A stretch of DNA of 64,000 bases from Solenopsis invicta (taxonomy: Eukaryota; Arthropoda; Insecta; Hymenoptera; Formicidae): assembly GCF_016802725.1 (NCBI RefSeq), contig NC_052671.1, positions 17,126,731 through 17,190,730 of the forward strand, in the 5' to 3' direction. The notes beneath the pieces were generated by a model. The model searched no databases. It worked only from the letters and a program-made list of their open reading frames with translations, and was not told the DNA's origin. How positions within the stretch are numbered: position 1 is the first letter of the stretch; each line of letters opens with the position of its first letter. Position numbers and translations under genes: made by a program. Shown in pieces: positions 49,201 through 60,488 of this stretch.

Positions 49201-49789
49201 TATTAAAGTTTCATAATTTGAGAAATTTTTAAATTCCAAGGGTCTTTTCCTGTAAGATTTTTAAGATTTCTTATTCTACAGTTTTCGAAAAAAAACTTAT
49301 AAATTTTAAAACAGTTTAAGAGGATGCTAAAGTGGTGAGATTTGCCGACTAAACAAAGCCTTACACACATAAAATTTACAATATATACATATAATTATGT
49401 ATAATTATATATTTTGTATATAATTATATATAATTACGTATAAACAATATTTTTTGAATATGAACATTTTTTCCCCAAGATAATTTTAAAATATAATATT
49501 AATATTGCAATAATCGAATATTTTTTGAGCCATAAATACTCCACATACATCCAAACCATTTTTGGCTTGCTATATAAAAATCTAGAGTACTGTGGAATGA
49601 TATCGCTAATATCATCAGTATATGTTAATGGCACTGTTAGTGCTATCATCATTACGATTACTAATACAAATGCTGCACACAAACACAGAAATAGAGACAA
49701 GTAATGAAAGGATTAAGTCGCGTATAAAGCACTTTATCCGGATAAAAGCATTCGCTTTGTGCCTGAACCATAAAGCTTCATTTAACGAG
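46215..49789. other. Gene-free stretch
   Basis: About 3.6 kb without a recognisable gene. 47401-47447 is the apparent source of the extra 47 bases in family D copy 2. AT-rich AAATAAATGTTAAATAAA-type sequence fills 47390-47640. GC-richer patches near 46780-47000 and 48240-48680 hold no known exon. Confidence 0.45.
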
Positions 49790-50110
49790 AGCTGCTGTTG
49801 CTACTGCTGCTGCTGCTGCTAGTCTTAACTTCACATACATCGCTTAGCAGCTTCTGGAATTACGTGTTTTCACGTGGCGTGTGTGCACGATGACGTTGCA
49901 CTCGTAACCCGCTCGTAACAATCAGGATTTGTATAAACGCATGCTGTTTCTCGTTATTATTTCCACGTACACGTCATGATTAATAACCGGCCGAGCGAAT
50001 GATCAAAATAAACCGTGGACCGCACGAGAATTTGGAACTTGGCTCTGCTCTCCGAATCGTCTTATCGTAGCACCATTCTACACACGATGACAAAATTAGC
50101 AGCGAGAAAC
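49790..50110. promoter_or_regulatory. GC-richer non-repetitive island after a CTG repeat
   Basis: A short CTG/CTA trinucleotide run (about 49790-49820) is followed by GC-richer DNA with several ACGT-type palindromes (CACGTG-like words, GTACAC) and no known repeat. No convincing open frame is present. It may be a regulatory element. Confidence 0.25.
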
Positions 50111-50366
50111 GTGTGAATTGTAACGTTTCCAGAAAATTTAAAAACTATTCATGATGTGAATTAAGATACGAGTTAATCTTTGCAGCTATCTAAGAAAAAA
50201 TGACTACCAATTAATTGTTATTGATTATTTGATAATAGTTAAATTATATTGTCTTGTGTAAATTATATATTTATAAAATAATTTTGTGTGCAAAATAATA
50301 ATTATCATCATAATTAATTATAACTTTGTATTAAAATAAAATATTGAATCATCAAAGTGCATTTAT
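50111..50366. other. AT-rich spacer
   Basis: No feature is visible between the GC-richer island and the family D copy. Confidence 0.5.
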
Positions 50367-51276
50367 TAGAGGAGAAGAAGATATTATGTCGACAATATGG
50401 CTACTGTCGACAACACGACTACCCCTATTATTTCCGTTATTAGGTGACGTATTCTAACAATTGCTCATGGAGTTATTCGTTTAGTAGCTCGCCGTTTTTT
50501 ACTGATGCTACTATGCCAATAAATAATGACTGACAATTGTTATAAGGCATTTTTACTTTTGAGCACTTCTAAACTTTTTCAAGGTACACTTTTAACCTTT
50601 AATTACATACACTTCCTCACTATTCTTAAACTTGAGTGTATTATCACACAAAGGTACATACACTCGAGTGTTTTTTTGTTATTTAACTTTTTATTCGGCC
50701 AAAACACATTTTGAATTATACAAAGTTAAAACAATAACATGCAATTTTGTTAATATGGTTTTTTAAGCGAAATTTTTATATCGAAATATTTCTTCGATAA
50801 ATCGATTGTTATTTTAAAGAGCGGTGTTTAGAAACATTAGAGACATCATTTTATGCTTGTTGTTTAATGTTAAACAGGGATAAAATGATATTTTTTATGA
50901 AATTTCTAATGATATTTCTAAAGCTTTTGAACGCAGGAAAATTCTAAATCAGAAAAATTTTAAACAATGGAAAATAAAAAATATATAATTTTGTAACAAG
51001 GTACTGTGTTTCTTTTAAACTATACTAATTTTTTAAAATTATTTTTATAGATAGTCATATTACAACCACTTTTTTTCTTCCACCGATTATGCAGTGCATT
51101 AGATTTTTCTAAATCATATCCTAAATAATAAATATTTCATTACTTTGAGTCTAGAATCTGTCAAACAACACTCTAACAAATGTAATCGTTTAAATTTCAA
51201 TAGAAAATATTAATTATAAACAAAGTTAGTATTCACTAAAATAAAAATGGGTGCCATATTACCTTCTTCCCCTCTA
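50367..51276. mobile_element. Family D element, copy 3 (inverted)
   Basis: Begins TAGAGGAGAAGAAGATATTATG and ends with the complement of TATAGAGGGGAAGAAGGTAATATGG. It is the reverse complement of copies 1 and 2, with the same ACACTCGAGTGT and TTGTTTAATGTTAAACAGGG landmarks. No transposase. Confidence 0.85.
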
Positions 51277-52810
51277 TATACTTTCTTGAATATACACCTA
51301 ACAATATAAAATTGACTTTTTCTTGATAAATGTAGATACTGACAAATTCGAAAGCCACTTATAAACGTGAAATGTTTCCAAATAATAAGCTTTAAATTTA
51401 TTTCATTCAACAAATTAAGTTCACCTTTTGTAAAAACAAATTAATATATAATAATATTTATCGTCTGTTATAATAAGAAAAATATAGTTTACTCTTCTGA
51501 ATGAAGAAATCTTACAGATGCTAGTTAGTATCAGTAATATTAAATTGATTGTCAATTTAATTTTGTGATATTACTTTTCTGATTCAATTTAAGAGCCATG
51601 TTTAAAACCAAAACGGTCCACAGTTTGAAAAAATTACCACAAAGATTTTGTTATGACCATATACTGGCCTTCCTTTACTGTATTACATACAATCGCAGTC
51701 TTGGTTAAAATATTAATTATTGTATAAAAAATAAGTTTTAACTATTGTACAAAAAATAAACTCGATAAATGGCAAGTAAAGAACTCTGAGTCTTATTCTA
51801 TGACAAAAAAGGTTACACGCTGATCTAGACCTTCTTGAATTTTCCATGCGTGCCCTTCGCGTGCTAGTGTAAAAGCATTGTCGAGGAGAATCAACTTAAG
51901 AAGGTGAAAGTACAGAAACTTTGTTCTCTAAAAGAATCCTAAAGAAATTATTGTAAGACTTTATTTCATGAAGTTATAACAATTTAAAGGTCGACAATTT
52001 TAGATCTATGGGTAACTTGCTTCTGACAAACAGTATATTTCCTCCTTTGTTAAAAATTTCTTAGTGGACATACTGAGGGATAAGCTTCGCGAAAGCAATG
52101 TGTGAAAGTTAAGCGGCCTTACTTTTTCAAGAGTTGCCTTTATTAGAAGCTTGCATGGAAAAGGATACAACACAATAACGTGATTATGAAACACGTAGAA
52201 AGACGGAGGATCATATTCACATATCATCGCAAAACATTGATGGTGGAATACTGATATAGCGCTTGCAGTCGCGAATAGAAATGCGCTTTAAATCCACAGA
52301 ATTTACGCTCGCTCGTTCGTTCCTCGCGGAATATCTCACAAAAAAAGAAAAGAAAAGAGAAAATATCTGGATCAAAGAGTCACAAGAATTAAACGCAGTT
52401 CTACGCGACATGTTTAAACAGATTCTCCTTGCCGTCACATTTATTGCGGTTTATGTGACGTATACTAATATATCTATATAAACATATAAAAAAACAAGTA
52501 TTTTTATTAAAACAAAAATTTATTGAAATGAATACGTTTGCGCGTGTTTACGTGCAGTCTCGTAAACGGAGTAGCAAACGTGTATAAAATTATGCGAGAA
52601 TGTTTTTTAAGACAAGAAACATTTTGCGAAGCATTTTTAACAAAAGAATATTTCTTATGATACTTAGAAATAGCACAAAATCGCTTTCATGCAATAAAAC
52701 TTAAAACAAGTTTGTTTTTTATTTGTTTATATATATTCATAGTATATATTTATAATATATTATTTATAATATTTTATGTATATTTATAACATTTAATATA
52801 TAATAATGTA
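51277..52810. other. Gene-free stretch
   Basis: Overlapping open frames on both strands at 52006-52481 lie in a slightly GC-richer patch and carry no domain. 51520-51610 shows family F-like words (GTGATATTACTTTTCTGATTC). Nothing further is supported. Confidence 0.4.
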
Positions 52811-53732
52811 TAGGAGAGAAAGGGCTAAATCGGATCGTGTTCCAAATAGAACCTTTTTAATTTAAATGAATACGGTTAAGTATAGTTGCGTGCCATTTAT
52901 AATGTAAAAAAATCCTTATAAGACACCAACCATGTGACAGCAGTTTGACAGTTCTCTGTCATAACATTCGTAGATCACATGCGAATGTATTTTCATTTAG
53001 CTTGTAAAAATTTTTAAAAAAAGAAAATTCTTGTAAATCATTATTTAAAAGATACTAAAATTTTGAAAGATAATTGGTTTAAGATAAAGAGTGTAGAATT
53101 CAAAAATATCAATTGTTTTGCAATCACTTTTGCGGTTTATTGTAAAATTTGTTCCAAATTTCGAAAGAATTCGTGTCCAAGCCGGACTTTTTACGTAGAA
53201 ATTGCAACCTGATTGTAATACTGGTGATCGACCGACCAAATCTGACCCTGGAAATATTAAATTAGTAAAACATTATGAGTAATCAGACTCGGAATAATTT
53301 AATTTATTGATTTCAACTCTAATTATATAATAATGATATCATAAACATGACCAGCAAACATTTAATTATATAAACTGATACCAATTTCTTTCTTTTTTTG
53401 TTAGTAAAACTTTTACCTAATATTTAAAAAAATACATTAAAATCTTTTAAAATTCTATTTAAAAGTTGATAAAAATAAAAGTGTTTAATTTGGACCAGGG
53501 GTTGATCCGATTTGGAATCAGTGATTCCAAATTGGACAGGAAAAAGCATTCCATTTTACACTTTACATTACAGTTCAATACAAGTGAAAGATACATCAAA
53601 ATGGTTTAAGGTAAAAATGAAGAGAATTAAATTATATTTCTAATGGCACCTTTGGTTTTGTAATTGGATTTTATTTGCGCCTTATAGACAGCAAAAATTG
53701 CAAATAGATCCAACTTACTCCAGTTTCCTCTA
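52811..53732. mobile_element. Possible element J relative with diverged ends
   Basis: The left tip TAGGAGAGAAAGGGCTAAATC and the complement of the right tip, TAGAGGAAACTGGAGTAAG, then TTGGATC, agree loosely. The left tip resembles the J tip at 38394. The ~920-base interior has no coding frame of note (the 64-codon minus frame at 53045 is unrecognised). Confidence 0.45.
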
Positions 53733-53763
53733 ATATTATAAATATTATAATATACTATATATA

Positions 53764-53982
53764 CAGTGGCGTGCAAAAGTTTTCGGCCAATAACATTTTG
53801 TACTCTAATTTATTTATTAAAAAACAACCTAATAAAATTTTCATAATTATTAGGTATGAGTATAAAATATAGTCAATAAAATAATATAGTAAAACAATGA
53901 TAATTATAAAAATTTTATTAGGCTGTTTTTTAATAAATTAGAGTACAAAATGTTACTGGTCGAAAACTTTTGCACGCCACTG
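53764..53982. mobile_element. 219-base Tc1-like MITE
   Basis: Inverted ends CAGTGGCGTGCAAAAGTTTTC (53764) and complement (to 53982) are flanked by TA at 53762-53763 and 53983-53984. Arms of about 75 bases hold ACTCTAATTTATT and its complement. The tip is typical of Tc1 transposons; no transposase is present. Confidence 0.88.
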
Positions 53983-54075
53983 TATTTATAACGTTTATAT
54001 TTATAACATACTATAAATTTTAAGTCTGATTAGGCAAAATTCTATCGGTTTTTGTTACTTTCAACGCGTCAAAAC

Positions 54076-54095
54076 TTACACACACACACACGCGC

Positions 54096-54164
<69 letters not shown>

Positions 54165-54177
54165 CACACACACACAT
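54076..54177. repeat. CA/CG and CGCA compound microsatellite
   Basis: (CA)n, then (CG)n, then about 14 CGCA units, then (CA)n. A 77-codon Thr/His/Arg open frame over it is an artefact. Confidence 0.95.
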
Positions 54178-54834
54178 ATGTTAAATTTAGTTTATACACC
54201 CTTGAAAGAAAAATTGATAAAATGTTTCAATGAATTGATTACTATGTTAATGACTGATAAGAAATGTCATTGTTATATAAACTAAATTTAACAATCTTGA
54301 TGCTTGGCTATTCCATTACAGATTGGTTAACTTTTCATACACGAAAAAAAAACATGTCACCTATAATTTTTTGATTGATATTTTGCAAGTTTTGCAAGTT
54401 TTGCGATATTTGATAAATTGAATTAATTTTTACAAATAAACTTTCATGCGAATTCGTAATAACGCCTAGAGATATTTTAACATATTGTTTTTATTATTAA
54501 TAAAATTATTAAATAAAGTTTTTATTTTTTTATAAAGCATAAAGATCATAATTTTCTAATATTTGCATAAATTGCATTTATATTTTTAAATCTCATTTAC
54601 AACAGTGATGTATCTCGTTTAAACTCATATAATAAGAATGTTTTTTTTTTCGTTATATTTTTATATCATCAAAAGAATAATTATTATCACAAATATATAA
54701 TATTTATATAAATGATAAAACTCGTATATTATTGTATATTACGTAGTTTCGACTGTCATATTAAGCTATATTTTAATAATTGTGTATGTTTATAATAAAT
54801 TGGAAAATGATAAATAATTCTTTCTAAAAGAGAA

Positions 54835-54993
54835 CTTGTTGCATATCCGCGTACCGTATCATGGTTACGTATCAATTTAATGATACGAAACGGTACGTCT
54901 TTACATCACAGTATCAAATTTTTGATACAACAAAGCAGCACTCCTCGTCTACACTGTATGCAACGATAATACGATACGTGGATATGCAATAAG
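54835..54993. mobile_element. 159-base MITE with GTTGCATATCCGCGTA ends
   Basis: CTTGTTGCATATCCGCGTACC at the left and the complement of CTTATTGCATATCCACGTATC at the right form about 28-base ends. Inner ATGATACGAAACGGTACG-type repeats add further symmetry. Confidence 0.75.
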
Positions 54994-55505
54994 TCCGTAT
55001 CCACCTTTAGATGTCACATAAACTCAATGCAGTTATGTTGTTTGCCTGTAATACATTTTTATTGCTATTTTTTCTTCCTCACCTACATCAGAAAAGCTTT
55101 CTCAGTAATAAGTAACGTTTTATAAACTTTAACACCTTAGAATGTAGAATATTAAATTTGAATTTAACTATACGTGTATTTTTATTAATATTAATATAAC
55201 TATATGTATCATCTATATCTAACATCTGTAATCGTTAAATGAAACAATCATACGTATCTATTATTTAGAATAAAATAATTATACTTATGTAACAAATTGC
55301 AAATGTAATGTAAAACATGATACAAACTGCAATTTCAATGCTAAAAATTGAGCAAAACAAAATTATGAAAAAATTATGAAAAATATCATATTTGTTTATT
55401 GTAATAATTTTCAATTAGACCCGGAGATTATCAAAGGCACCATGATTGTAAAATATTGACATCAGTTCTTTTTTATATGCGACCGTGTGTTGTATAGAAA
55501 ATGTT

Positions 55506-55509
<4 letters not shown>

Positions 55510-55556
<47 letters not shown>

Positions 55557-55560
55557 GCAC
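55510..55560. repeat. CA/CG dinucleotide microsatellite
   Basis: (AC)n followed by (GC)n; the open frame over it on the minus strand is an artefact. Confidence 0.95.
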
Positions 55561-56239
55561 TTAAATCTACGGTAATAAAACAATCACACGCGCGTGCACA
55601 TATACACACATACGTAATTAAATATAAGCATATAATTACATAATGCATAAATGTAAACAAACAATTAATATGTAATGTAATTATAAGTAAACATAAGTAT
55701 ATAATTCTATATAAAATTTAGCTAAAAATGTTTTCTTCTTTTTGTCTACGTTCTATATATACAAAAAAAAAGTAAGATTTGAAAAGTAATTTTTGTATCG
55801 TTTATGTATGAATAGAGAATACAAATAAAGAAAATAGAAAAAAAAGTACTTATGGACATATATATAAATATAATAATTAGTATACATTTTATTTATATAT
55901 TATATATTTAATAAATATTATTTATGTAAACTTTTTTCTATCGGATCATATTTATAAAATTATTATATAATTATTATACACATATAAATTTTATTATTTT
56001 ATATACATAGATACTGCACAAATTACAGCACATTGATAATATCTAATTATCTTCAAAGTTTCTTAAGAAATAATTATGATGTGGATTAATATTCTCCTAC
56101 AATATTTAACATTAATCACAGTTTTAATCTTGTTTCTGAGAGTGAGTAATTAAGATCAAGGCACTATCATTACTTCCTGCAATTTTAACACGGAGTGTTC
56201 CTGGTAATTAGTTACTTTTTCAAAAAAATTACCTTCCTC

Positions 56240-57110
56240 CTCCATAGTCGCGGACGAGATTTCTTCAGACTTGGCCTCAATCCAAATTGGTTTCTTCCTA
56301 CGAGTCGAGTATCATCGACGGAGAGACGACGCTTTTCACGCACACTTCATCTTCTTCGCGACATGCTTATCCGTTGCGTGTGTTACACGTTTCCGAATCT
56401 CCCGAATTTACTGTACAAGAAAGCGATTCGATTTCGCGTTACTCGCTCTCGTGCATATTGAATTCCAAAGTGGATCGCAGGTGAATCCAATACACGCGTG
56501 TAAATATTTACCCCCGATGTCGTATCCAATTAAATTTTAAACACGCGAATTTTCGCGATTATCATCGCTAGGCGCGCAGCTCCCCGTTCGACAATATCAT
56601 TATTAATCTTTCGTTCGTTCCCGATTTACTTTCCTTTCTTTCTTTTTTGGCAAGAAGAAGCGGCAAAAATGTTCACGCAACTGGTTCACGTAACACGTAC
56701 AGGTGAGAAATTGTGTCGCTGGTGCAGAATTAAGCTTTTTAGTTCACTATAAATCAATTGCGAATTAATTCCCGAGTAGATTCAGAGATTGAAATAGTTA
56801 CTACTTTAAATGTAACCAAAATTTAATTTAATATTGCCGTGTTATTTTTAGGAGATACTTTAGATCTGCCGAACCGAGACTTTCGACAAACTTGCCGTCC
56901 AACCGCTTTCGCAGCCGCGAAGCTTGCAACTGGTGGCCGAATTCCCACGTCGAGATCGTCGAGACGCTTCCCTACAATCCCTTCGCGGTAACTCCGTTGT
57001 AAGCTGCGCGAAAGCTCGTCATTCGTGACGCTTTAATCCAGGCGTGAGAGAGCCTCTTGCAATTTTCGCGCATTTACCCGTGCCTTTGACGCACATATAA
57101 TACCCTTTCA
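56240..57110. promoter_or_regulatory. CpG-rich island, possible promoter or conserved non-coding region
   Basis: This stretch is markedly richer in G+C and CpG (many TCG, CGA and GCG words) than the surrounding AT-rich DNA and carries none of the window's repeat families. Several short overlapping open frames occur on both strands with no recognisable domain. It contains the candidate two-exon frame at 56669-56991 and lies about 3 kb beyond the E(z) stop. A promoter or enhancer is the likeliest role, by inference. Confidence 0.4.
56669..56991 (+). CDS. Candidate small two-exon gene, unknown product
   Basis: Exon 1 (56669-56702) starts ATG, encodes MFTQLVHVTRT and ends ACAG/GTGAGA. Exon 2 (56852-56991) follows TTATTTTTAG and continues in frame with GDTLDLPNRDFRQTCRPTAF to a TAA stop at 56989. 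The joined product is about 57 residues, basic and Arg/Ser/Thr-rich towards its C-terminus, with no signal peptide, membrane segment or family I recognise. The start lies in a CpG-rich island, as expected of a promoter-proximal exon. The open spliced frame could be chance, or the 5' exons of a longer transcript or lncRNA. No domain supports a function. Confidence 0.3.
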
Positions 57111-57263
57111 TAATCACTACATTTAAAATTAATTCGTAATTAATTAATAAGATACGAAAAAATCGATTGTATCAAGCTGAAAAAATCTGATAACATTTCA
57201 CAATTATTATGTACCTTTAATTATTGAAAAAATTATATGTGGAAATCCATACGATTTTCTATA

Positions 57264-57657
57264 ACAATTTGAGCCAAAAATCTAAGTCCTATGTGGTAAC
57301 ATTATGAATTACTACGATTTTTTATAGAGATATGTATCAAAAGTATAGATTGCGTTGATTTTTATGTATATATAATTGTACAAAGAAATACATGTCAAAT
57401 ATATCTACATATATAATTATAACTGTTAATTCACGGTACTCTCAAATTTTTATTATCCATTCAAATTGCGTAGACTACCAAGTCATAGGACACCAATATT
57501 GATTGATCTCTAATCGTACGAGAACTAGTACTTTGTAATGAAAGCTTTCTGTTAATTAATACATGTCCATACCTAGCTGTGATAAATTAGTTCAATAAAT
57601 ACGTGATAAAAAAATAAAATATTTGTATATATAAAATGTAAAAATTAGTAAAAACTG

Positions 57658-57713
<56 letters not shown>

Positions 57714-57977
57714 TAAAACATATTTTTTATAAATGAATATAAAATGACAGTTTTTACTTATTTTTACATATAGAATAGCATAAACAATTTTTCTGTTATT
57801 CGTTTTAATATATTAAATAACAATAACATATAAAATATACAATGATATAATATAGTCAATTCTACCTTTTATATACAAATCTAATTTATATATATATATA
57901 AAACAATCCATATATGAATTCTTATTTATAAATGTCCACGTGGATTATAGGACTAGATTTTTGGCCGCAAAATTTCG
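57264..57977. repeat. Possible foldback with (C)CAAAAATCTA(A)GTCCTAT arms and AT microsatellite
   Basis: CCAAAAATCTAAGTCCTATG at 57273 is mirrored by ATAGGACTAGATTTTTGG at 57946. The interior is AT-rich and includes an AT microsatellite (57664-57709). Arms are short, so the boundaries are uncertain. Confidence 0.4.
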
Positions 57978-58837
57978 ATTACATGGAATCCCAAATGAAT
58001 TGGGATCTACATGGTTTCCTATAGAATAAATGTATATAAATTTTCATGTACCGTATGAATTTTCATGGATTTTGAATATTCTATAAGGATTCTTACGTGG
58101 ATTCTCATATTTCTACAGAAATCCATTTTCAATATGGTTTTATTATGCCCTAAAATTCGTAATTTGATCTTACACGGTAGAAAAACATTTTATATTTGTT
58201 AAAATTGGTCTTTGTTAAAATTTGAACATATTTAAGTTAATATAATAATTTGAATATTTTGTATTAAAGTGATATTTATTTTTTAATGGTAAAATAATAA
58301 TTTACGGATGAATAAACAAATAATATAAAACAATGTACTTTTGATACATAAATTCAAAGATAAATAAATAAAATATACGTGTAGTTATATTATAAATGTT
58401 AATTTTACTACAGAAGAAAAATATTTCCACAAAAAAATATAACTTTGTTTTACTAATTACATAATATTTGTATTACTTTCTACTATATTTATCTTGTGTT
58501 AAATTTAATACAAAATCCTTTTCTGTGTAACATACAATATAGATACAATATAGATAACAAATAAATAAACACAAAATGTAATGTTGAAAAAAGAATTACA
58601 ATTTTTGATAAATGAAATTTTTATATCTTTTAAGAATTTTTTCTATAACTCTAAAGAATTTTTCATATTTTAATTTTACGAAAATTAAAAAAAAAAAAAT
58701 AATTTAAACCTCTTTAGATTTTATAAATTCTTTCAAAAATTATAAAAAAAATCTTGACAATTTTATAGAATCACAGAAATCATATATTATATATGCATTT
58801 AGATACATACATATACGTATGTAAAAAAAATTGTAGG

Positions 58838-58907
<70 letters not shown>

Positions 58908-59933
58908 AGATTTTTTTGTACAAAAAATATTTTCCCCACACTTTTGAAAAGCATTTCCAATTCATATAAAAAATCTATGAAATTTTTTCTATAAAATAAT
59001 GTTTACCAAAAAATTGATTTATTATACGTTTTCTGAACTTATTAAATAACATAAACCTCGTACAAAATAATATCATAATGTTAATATCAACAATATTACA
59101 ATATTATAGATATCAATAGAAAATTTTTTGACTTTCAATTTTTTATTTTCTTTTTATAACTTTTACTGAAATTATAAATTGTGTATGTTATTTATTGTTA
59201 TATTCTCCATGTTTCGCACAAAATACAAATATTTTTTTTCTTTTTATGAGGTACAGTTTGTAAACCTGTGTTGTAACTGCAATTTGACTATGGCCATTAA
59301 AATTACTTTAATTCCTTGGTTAATTAATTAAAAATTAATTAATCAAATAATTACATAATTTTTATAAAACAATTACTATCTATATTCTCATGACACCGCA
59401 TACACATATGTATATACATGAATAAATATGCAGTCATTTTATTTTATGTACACAAATTGTAACAAAAACATTCGTCCTTGTAAATATAAATTAATATAGG
59501 TTACACAAAAAGAGTACAGAAATGGCTTGAAATATTTTTTAACAAATTATACAGATACGACTAAAAAATAAGATTGTTAAATACTTTCAATAATATATTT
59601 GGAATTATCTCAGTCTGTTTACAATAATGTTACAACACAAACTGATTTACTTATCTATTAATTATCCATCGTATACTTATATTTTACAATTTTATTGCTT
59701 TTCTCATTTCGCAATATTATAATAATATTGCTACAGTACTTTCTTATATGTTAGATTATGATAATCATATAAAACTAATATATAAAGAAAAAAGGAATTG
59801 CAAACAGTCTATTAATGTTATAATACTAAAAGATTTGTTCTATTTTTATTACACAAAATAAAGACATTGATTTTAATTAATTAAACAAAGAAACATATAC
59901 TTCCATTATATTAACAAATGAATCAGACAAGTG
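57978..59933. other. AT-rich DNA downstream of E(z)
   Basis: No coding feature. It contains the CA microsatellite at 58838-58905. Part may belong to a long 3' UTR of E(z), which cannot be judged from sequence. Confidence 0.4.
58838..58905. repeat. TA/CA dinucleotide microsatellite
   Basis: A short (TA)n run passes into about 27 AC units. Confidence 0.95.
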
Positions 59934-59950
59934 TTTATTTTGTATTTATT
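59934..59950 (-). promoter_or_regulatory. Candidate poly(A) signals of E(z)
   Basis: Two AATAAA hexamers on the minus strand (59934-59939 and 59945-59950) lie about 70-85 bases downstream of the E(z) stop. They are the nearest plausible polyadenylation signals. AT-rich DNA produces this hexamer often, so actual use is uncertain. Confidence 0.4.
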
Positions 59951-60018
59951 TAATCTCCAATGTTTCAGTAGTATAACGTATATGTGTTTTATATATATGT
60001 ATGTATATATATAAACCC

Positions 60019-60079
60019 TTAAAGAAATTCCATTTCTCGCTCGATACCAACAAATTTAAGTTGCTCCGTTGGTCCATAT
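60019..60079 (-). CDS. E(z): E(z) last coding exon, end of SET domain and stop
   Basis: The exon follows acceptor TTTTTAG, takes the last base of an Arg codon split across the junction, and encodes YGPTEQLKFVGIEREMEFL followed by TAA at 60019-60021. The tyrosine-rich post-SET tail GIEREME is the usual end of the E(z)/EZH family. The final residues FL replace the more common IV or IP. Length is 61 bases, consistent with entry one base before a codon boundary. Confidence 0.96.
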
Positions 60080-60440
60080 CTAAAAATTGTTACATTATTA
60101 ACGTTACAATTTATACAGTTTCAAGCATGCGATGTATCAATTAATATTACAATAATATACCTGTAATCAAAAAATAATTCTTCACCAGGTTGGATTGCTC
60201 TCTTGGCAAAAATACCTATCCTGTGGTCACCGTTCACCATCATTACTTTCGCATAACAATTAGGATTTATCGAATGATTAGCGAATCTGATTTTATTTCC
60301 TTTTCTTGTTGCATCAACGACAAAATCTAAAAAATTTGCAAAATGGTTCGTATTAAAATTAAAAATAAATATGGATAAAAGTCAATAACGAGATGTCAAA
60401 TATAAAATGCACATATGTATATATATGCACGTATGTATAT

Positions 60441-60488
<48 letters not shown>

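Larger units (their letters stand above)
54178..56239. other. AT-rich gene-free stretch with one MITE and one microsatellite
   Basis: Apart from the MITE (54835-54993) and microsatellite (55510-55560) no feature is visible. Confidence 0.5.

Noticed and set aside
49622..49822. Open frame ending in poly-Cys
   Set aside because: Produced by a CTG trinucleotide run; no supporting structure.
54052..54285. Open frame with Thr-His-Ala-Arg repeats
   Set aside because: Translation of a CA/CGCA microsatellite.
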